Assembly (NCBI RefSeq): GCF_023072615.1
Contig: NZ_JAKNRW010000002.1
Span: 62,001 to 126,000 of the forward strand
DNA: 64,000 bases
Source of the DNA: Pseudomonas violetae
GTDB lineage: Bacteria > Pseudomonadota > Gammaproteobacteria > Pseudomonadales > Pseudomonadaceae
Reading direction: 5' to 3'
How positions within the stretch are numbered: position 1 is the stretch's first letter; every line of letters begins with the position of its first letter. The position numbers and the translations under genes were made by a program. Positions 61,499 through 64,000 of this stretch are shown here, in pieces. The notes below the pieces were generated by a model, which was given only the letters and a program-made list of their open reading frames with translations, was not told the origin of the DNA and ran no database searches.

Positions 61499-63022
61499 TC
61501 AAGGCTTATAGACCTGTGTCAGATGCCCACTGAACAGCATCCAAATCGCCATCACCCCAAGCACCACGAGCACACCTGCCACAATCATCTCAATCATCTT
61601 GAACACTGGCTCTTTCGGAGCGTGCTCCTTGCGTGCCCAGATGAATACGAGATTGCCGAGGGCGAAGAACACCGCGCCGGCAATCATGTACTCAAGGCCG
61701 GCGGCATACACGAGCCAGAATCCGTAGATCGTGCCCAGGATGCTAGTGACCAGCGCCGTGGTTTTGGCGGTTTTTGCGGTGGCTGGATAACTCCCGTTAG
61801 CCATTACTTTCCACAAGAAACCGGTAGCGCCGATGTAGGCCGGCAAAATCATCACGCCAGTGATGGAGATCATCACGTTCCAGGCGTTGTTCGAGAAATA
61901 CATGAGGATCATCACGGCCTGCATCACTGCGGTGGAAACCCATAGCGATACCGAGGCCGACCCCTTTTTGTTGGTCACCGCGAACGTTTTCGGAAAGGTG
62001 CCGTCCTTCGCCGCAGCCCATGGCAGTTCCGCCACGAGCATGGTCCATACCAGCCAACACGCCAGCACCGAGATCAACACCCCGGCGTTAACGAAGTACT
62101 CGCCCCACTTGCCGACAATCGAACCTAGGATCGCTGCCATGGACGGCGGCGCGATGACCGACAATTGCGCCTGCGTCATGATCCCGAAGGGCAACACGGA
62201 AATCAGGACATAGAGCAGCAAAGTCACAAAGAAACCCAACAACGTCGCTCGACTCACGGTCTTGGCATCCGACTTGTCGGACATGACCACCGCGCCCTCA
62301 ATGCCGATGAACACCCACAGGGTCACCAACATAGTGCTTTTAACCTGTTCCAGCAGGTTACCCAGTGGCTTGGCGCCGGCCACGTTGTCGCTGACGTTGC
62401 CCCAGAAGTCGTTCGTGAACAGCCCCGCTTTCACCGAGACGGCTACCACACCAACGAACACGACAATGGGGACGAATTTGGCAATCGTGCCAATCGCATT
62501 TAGCGCCGAGGCACTTTTGACGCCCCGCAATACCAGCCAGTTGAGCATCCAGAACACACTCGACCCGATCAGGATCGCCAGCCAGGTGTTCCCACCCTTG
62601 AAATGCGGGGGAAAGAAGTAGTTGAGTGTGTCCATCAACAGCACTGCAAAACCGACGTTGCCGAAGGCGGACGACAGCCAGTACCCCCAGGCGACCTGGA
62701 ATCCGGCGAACTTGCCGAAGCCCTGGCGTGAGTACATATAGATACCTGCAGTTATGTCTGGCTTGATCTCGGCAAGCACCTGAAACGTTCGTGCCAGAAA
62801 GAAGATGCCCAACCCGGAAACCAGCCAGGCGATCAATACCGCACCGAGTCCAGCGTGTTGCGCCATGTTTTGTGGCAGGTTGAAGGCGCCGCCTCCCACC
62901 ATGGCGCCAATGACGAGCAAGGTCATCGAAACCATGCCGAGCTTGTCGGTGGTGGTTGCTTTCTTTGGAGCGGTTGAGGCGTCGGAATCCAGAACATCGC
63001 CTGGGACTGTGGATGCTTTCAT
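61499..63022 (-). CDS. APC family basic amino acid/amine antiporter
   Basis: 507 aa, about twelve to fourteen helices. APC hallmark VIGAMVGGGAFNLPQNMAQ in helix 1 and IGIEGAVVMSDKS in helix 6 match ArcD/AdiC/CadB-type exchangers. It follows the decarboxylase by 3 nt, so it should swap external amino acid for the decarboxylation product. Arginine/agmatine, lysine/cadaverine or ornithine/putrescine cannot be separated. Confidence 0.92.
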   Translation of the reverse strand: MKASTVPGDVLDSDASTAPKKATTTDKLGMVSMTLLVIGAMVGGGAFNLPQNMAQHAGLGAVLIAWLVSGLGIFFLARTFQVLAEIKPDITAGIYMYSRQGFGKFAGFQVAWGYWLSSAFGNVGFAVLLMDTLNYFFPPHFKGGNTWLAILIGSSVFWMLNWLVLRGVKSASALNAIGTIAKFVPIVVFVGVVAVSVKAGLFTNDFWGNVSDNVAGAKPLGNLLEQVKSTMLVTLWVFIGIEGAVVMSDKSDAKTVSRATLLGFFVTLLLYVLISVLPFGIMTQAQLSVIAPPSMAAILGSIVGKWGEYFVNAGVLISVLACWLVWTMLVAELPWAAAKDGTFPKTFAVTNKKGSASVSLWVSTAVMQAVMILMYFSNNAWNVMISITGVMILPAYIGATGFLWKVMANGSYPATAKTAKTTALVTSILGTIYGFWLVYAAGLEYMIAGAVFFALGNLVFIWARKEHAPKEPVFKMIEMIVAGVLVVLGVMAIWMLFSGHLTQVYKP

Positions 63023-63025
63023 GGG

Positions 63026-64000
63026 TCAATCCTCAGTGATGCATAGAATCTGAAAACGGCCGCCGACGACTCCAACGCCGTGCGTATCATGGGAAAAGCC
63101 CGGCATTTGGGCATCAAACGCCTCAAGCGCTTTCAGGTAGCCAAGTATTGGGCCAGATGCCTCACCGGCATTCTCGCCAGGCATCAGCATCGGAATGCCT
63201 GGCGGGTAAGGCACAACTCCGGTGGCGACGGTGCGCCCTGCCATCTGGTCGAGCGGCAGCAATTGCACCCGATTGTTGACGAGTTGTTCGTACGCCCCGA
63301 CCGGCGACAGAACGGCCACTGGCAACACCGAAAATGCCGCCGACATGAGTTCGGTCGTCCTGTGCGTTTTCATCGCGGCAAACATCGACTCGGCGAGTTC
63401 ACCAAGCCCGAGCGTGCCGTAAGACTGCGGATGAGCGGCAACCAACGCGGGAATGCATCGTTCCAGAGGCGTGTTGGCATGCACGTCTCGATGAAAACCC
63501 AGAAGTGCATTGATCAGGGTTCCCCACTTGCCCCGCGTGATCCCCATCGAAAACAGGAAAAGACTGGTGAAGTCGGTGGTCTTTTCCACCACGATCCCTT
63601 GCGCATCGAGATAAGCGGCCAGGAGTGACGCGGGAATCCCCGTTGCTTTTAGCTGGCCATCCTGGCCCATGCCAGGCGTGACCACCGAAACCTTGATCGG
63701 ATCAAGCATGCAGTATCCGTCATCGAGGTCTTCGAACCCGTGCCAGGCATCGCCCGGGTGCAATATCCACGCCTTGGGGTCGCGCGCCAGGCGCTCAGGG
63801 TCGGCCAAATGGAACGGTGTCTTTTTGTGGCCCTTGCCTTCATTGACCGTATCTGGCTGCCAAGCGGTGAAAAACCAATCGCCCTTGGCGGCGAACTCAG
63901 CATGCAAGCGTGCCACTGTCTGACGAAAAGCAATCGCCTCGACAATCGTTTCATCCGTGAGCGCTTTGCCAGAGGGGCCATCCATCATCGCCGCCGCCAC
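63026..64000 (-). CDS. Orn/Lys/Arg decarboxylase, C-terminal part (5' end outside window)
   Basis: 324 residues are visible. They belong to the small and C-terminal domains of fold-type I basic amino acid decarboxylases (FTAWQPDTVN, DLDDGYCMLDPIKVSVVTPG, GVVPYPPGIPMLMPGE). The PLP lysine region lies beyond the window edge. With the antiporter it forms a proton-consuming acid-resistance or polyamine module. Confidence 0.93.
   Translation of the reverse strand: MAAAMMDGPSGKALTDETIVEAIAFRQTVARLHAEFAAKGDWFFTAWQPDTVNEGKGHKKTPFHLADPERLARDPKAWILHPGDAWHGFEDLDDGYCMLDPIKVSVVTPGMGQDGQLKATGIPASLLAAYLDAQGIVVEKTTDFTSLFLFSMGITRGKWGTLINALLGFHRDVHANTPLERCIPALVAAHPQSYGTLGLGELAESMFAAMKTHRTTELMSAAFSVLPVAVLSPVGAYEQLVNNRVQLLPLDQMAGRTVATGVVPYPPGIPMLMPGENAGEASGPILGYLKALEAFDAQMPGFSHDTHGVGVVGGRFQILCITED

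Overview
The window looks like chromosome of a Pseudomonas of the fluorescens/putida lineage. The basis is protein recognition only: a short LOV photoreceptor of the PpSB type, BdlA-like and 4-helix chemoreceptors, a FeS-type cryptochrome/photolyase with DUF2256, DUF3422, and frequent 4-nt ATGA gene overlaps. No rRNA, tRNA, CRISPR array or intact insertion sequence was seen.

Layout. (1) 1-2034, minus: alternative polyamine pair, carboxy(nor)spermidine dehydrogenase (cut by the window edge) and decarboxylase NspC. (2) 2035-7156: a patchy region with a membrane chemoreceptor, a DCC/DUF393 protein, a collapsed duplicate of a light-response operon, a short LOV protein and a decayed IS30-type transposase. 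(3) 7157-9795: a DUF3422 protein and a fused remnant of hydantoinase genes hyuA and hyuB. (4) 9878-19905, minus: a vibrioferrin-type siderophore operon. It encodes an SbnG-like aldolase-fold protein, a TonB-dependent receptor, an ATP-grasp ligase, an NIS synthetase, an MFS exporter, a second NIS synthetase and a PLP decarboxylase, behind a Fur-box promoter. (5) 20060-26263: an Old Yellow Enzyme remnant, then a light-response cluster (folE, DUF3833, SDR, DUF6482-like, cryB, DUF2256) and a soluble PAS-PAS chemoreceptor. (6) 26339-27202: a PAS-GGDEF diguanylate cyclase. (7) 27382-64000: a long stress, low-oxygen and ion-balance block. It holds phosphoketolase plus class I aldolase, HAD, BON, BCCT, MscS, SulP, a cNMP/CBS/DUF294 protein with an exonuclease, TrkH, DUF2254, ClC, carbamate kinase, a complete N-type ATPase operon (atpDCQRBEFAG order), a Crp-like regulator, a TRAP transporter, a PRC-barrel protein, a CopA-type ATPase, a Met/Gly-rich cytochrome c, and an amino acid antiporter with the C-terminal part of an Orn/Lys/Arg decarboxylase.

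The most notable signal is a family of near-identical operators. The left arm is AAACCTATACA or AAACCTGTACA, followed after about 12 nt by TGTATAGG or a variant. They lie in front of the 4-helix chemoreceptor, the DCC gene, folE, the DUF3833 operon and the PAS-PAS chemoreceptor. The half-sites resemble those of LitR/CarH-type B12 photoreceptor repressors (PplR in P. putida). No such regulator is encoded in the window, so this link is inference. The two chemoreceptor genes share an ungapped 73-bp upstream block (59/73 identical by hand count), which suggests co-control of taxis receptors and light-defence genes. A second, shrunken copy of the folE-SDR-DUF6482 operon at 5307-5647 shows that the light cluster was once duplicated and then collapsed by deletions.

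Starts were often moved downstream of the longest open frame where a Shine-Dalgarno sequence, a 4-nt overlap or family length supported it. Functional names rest on recognition of motifs by eye; no database search was possible.
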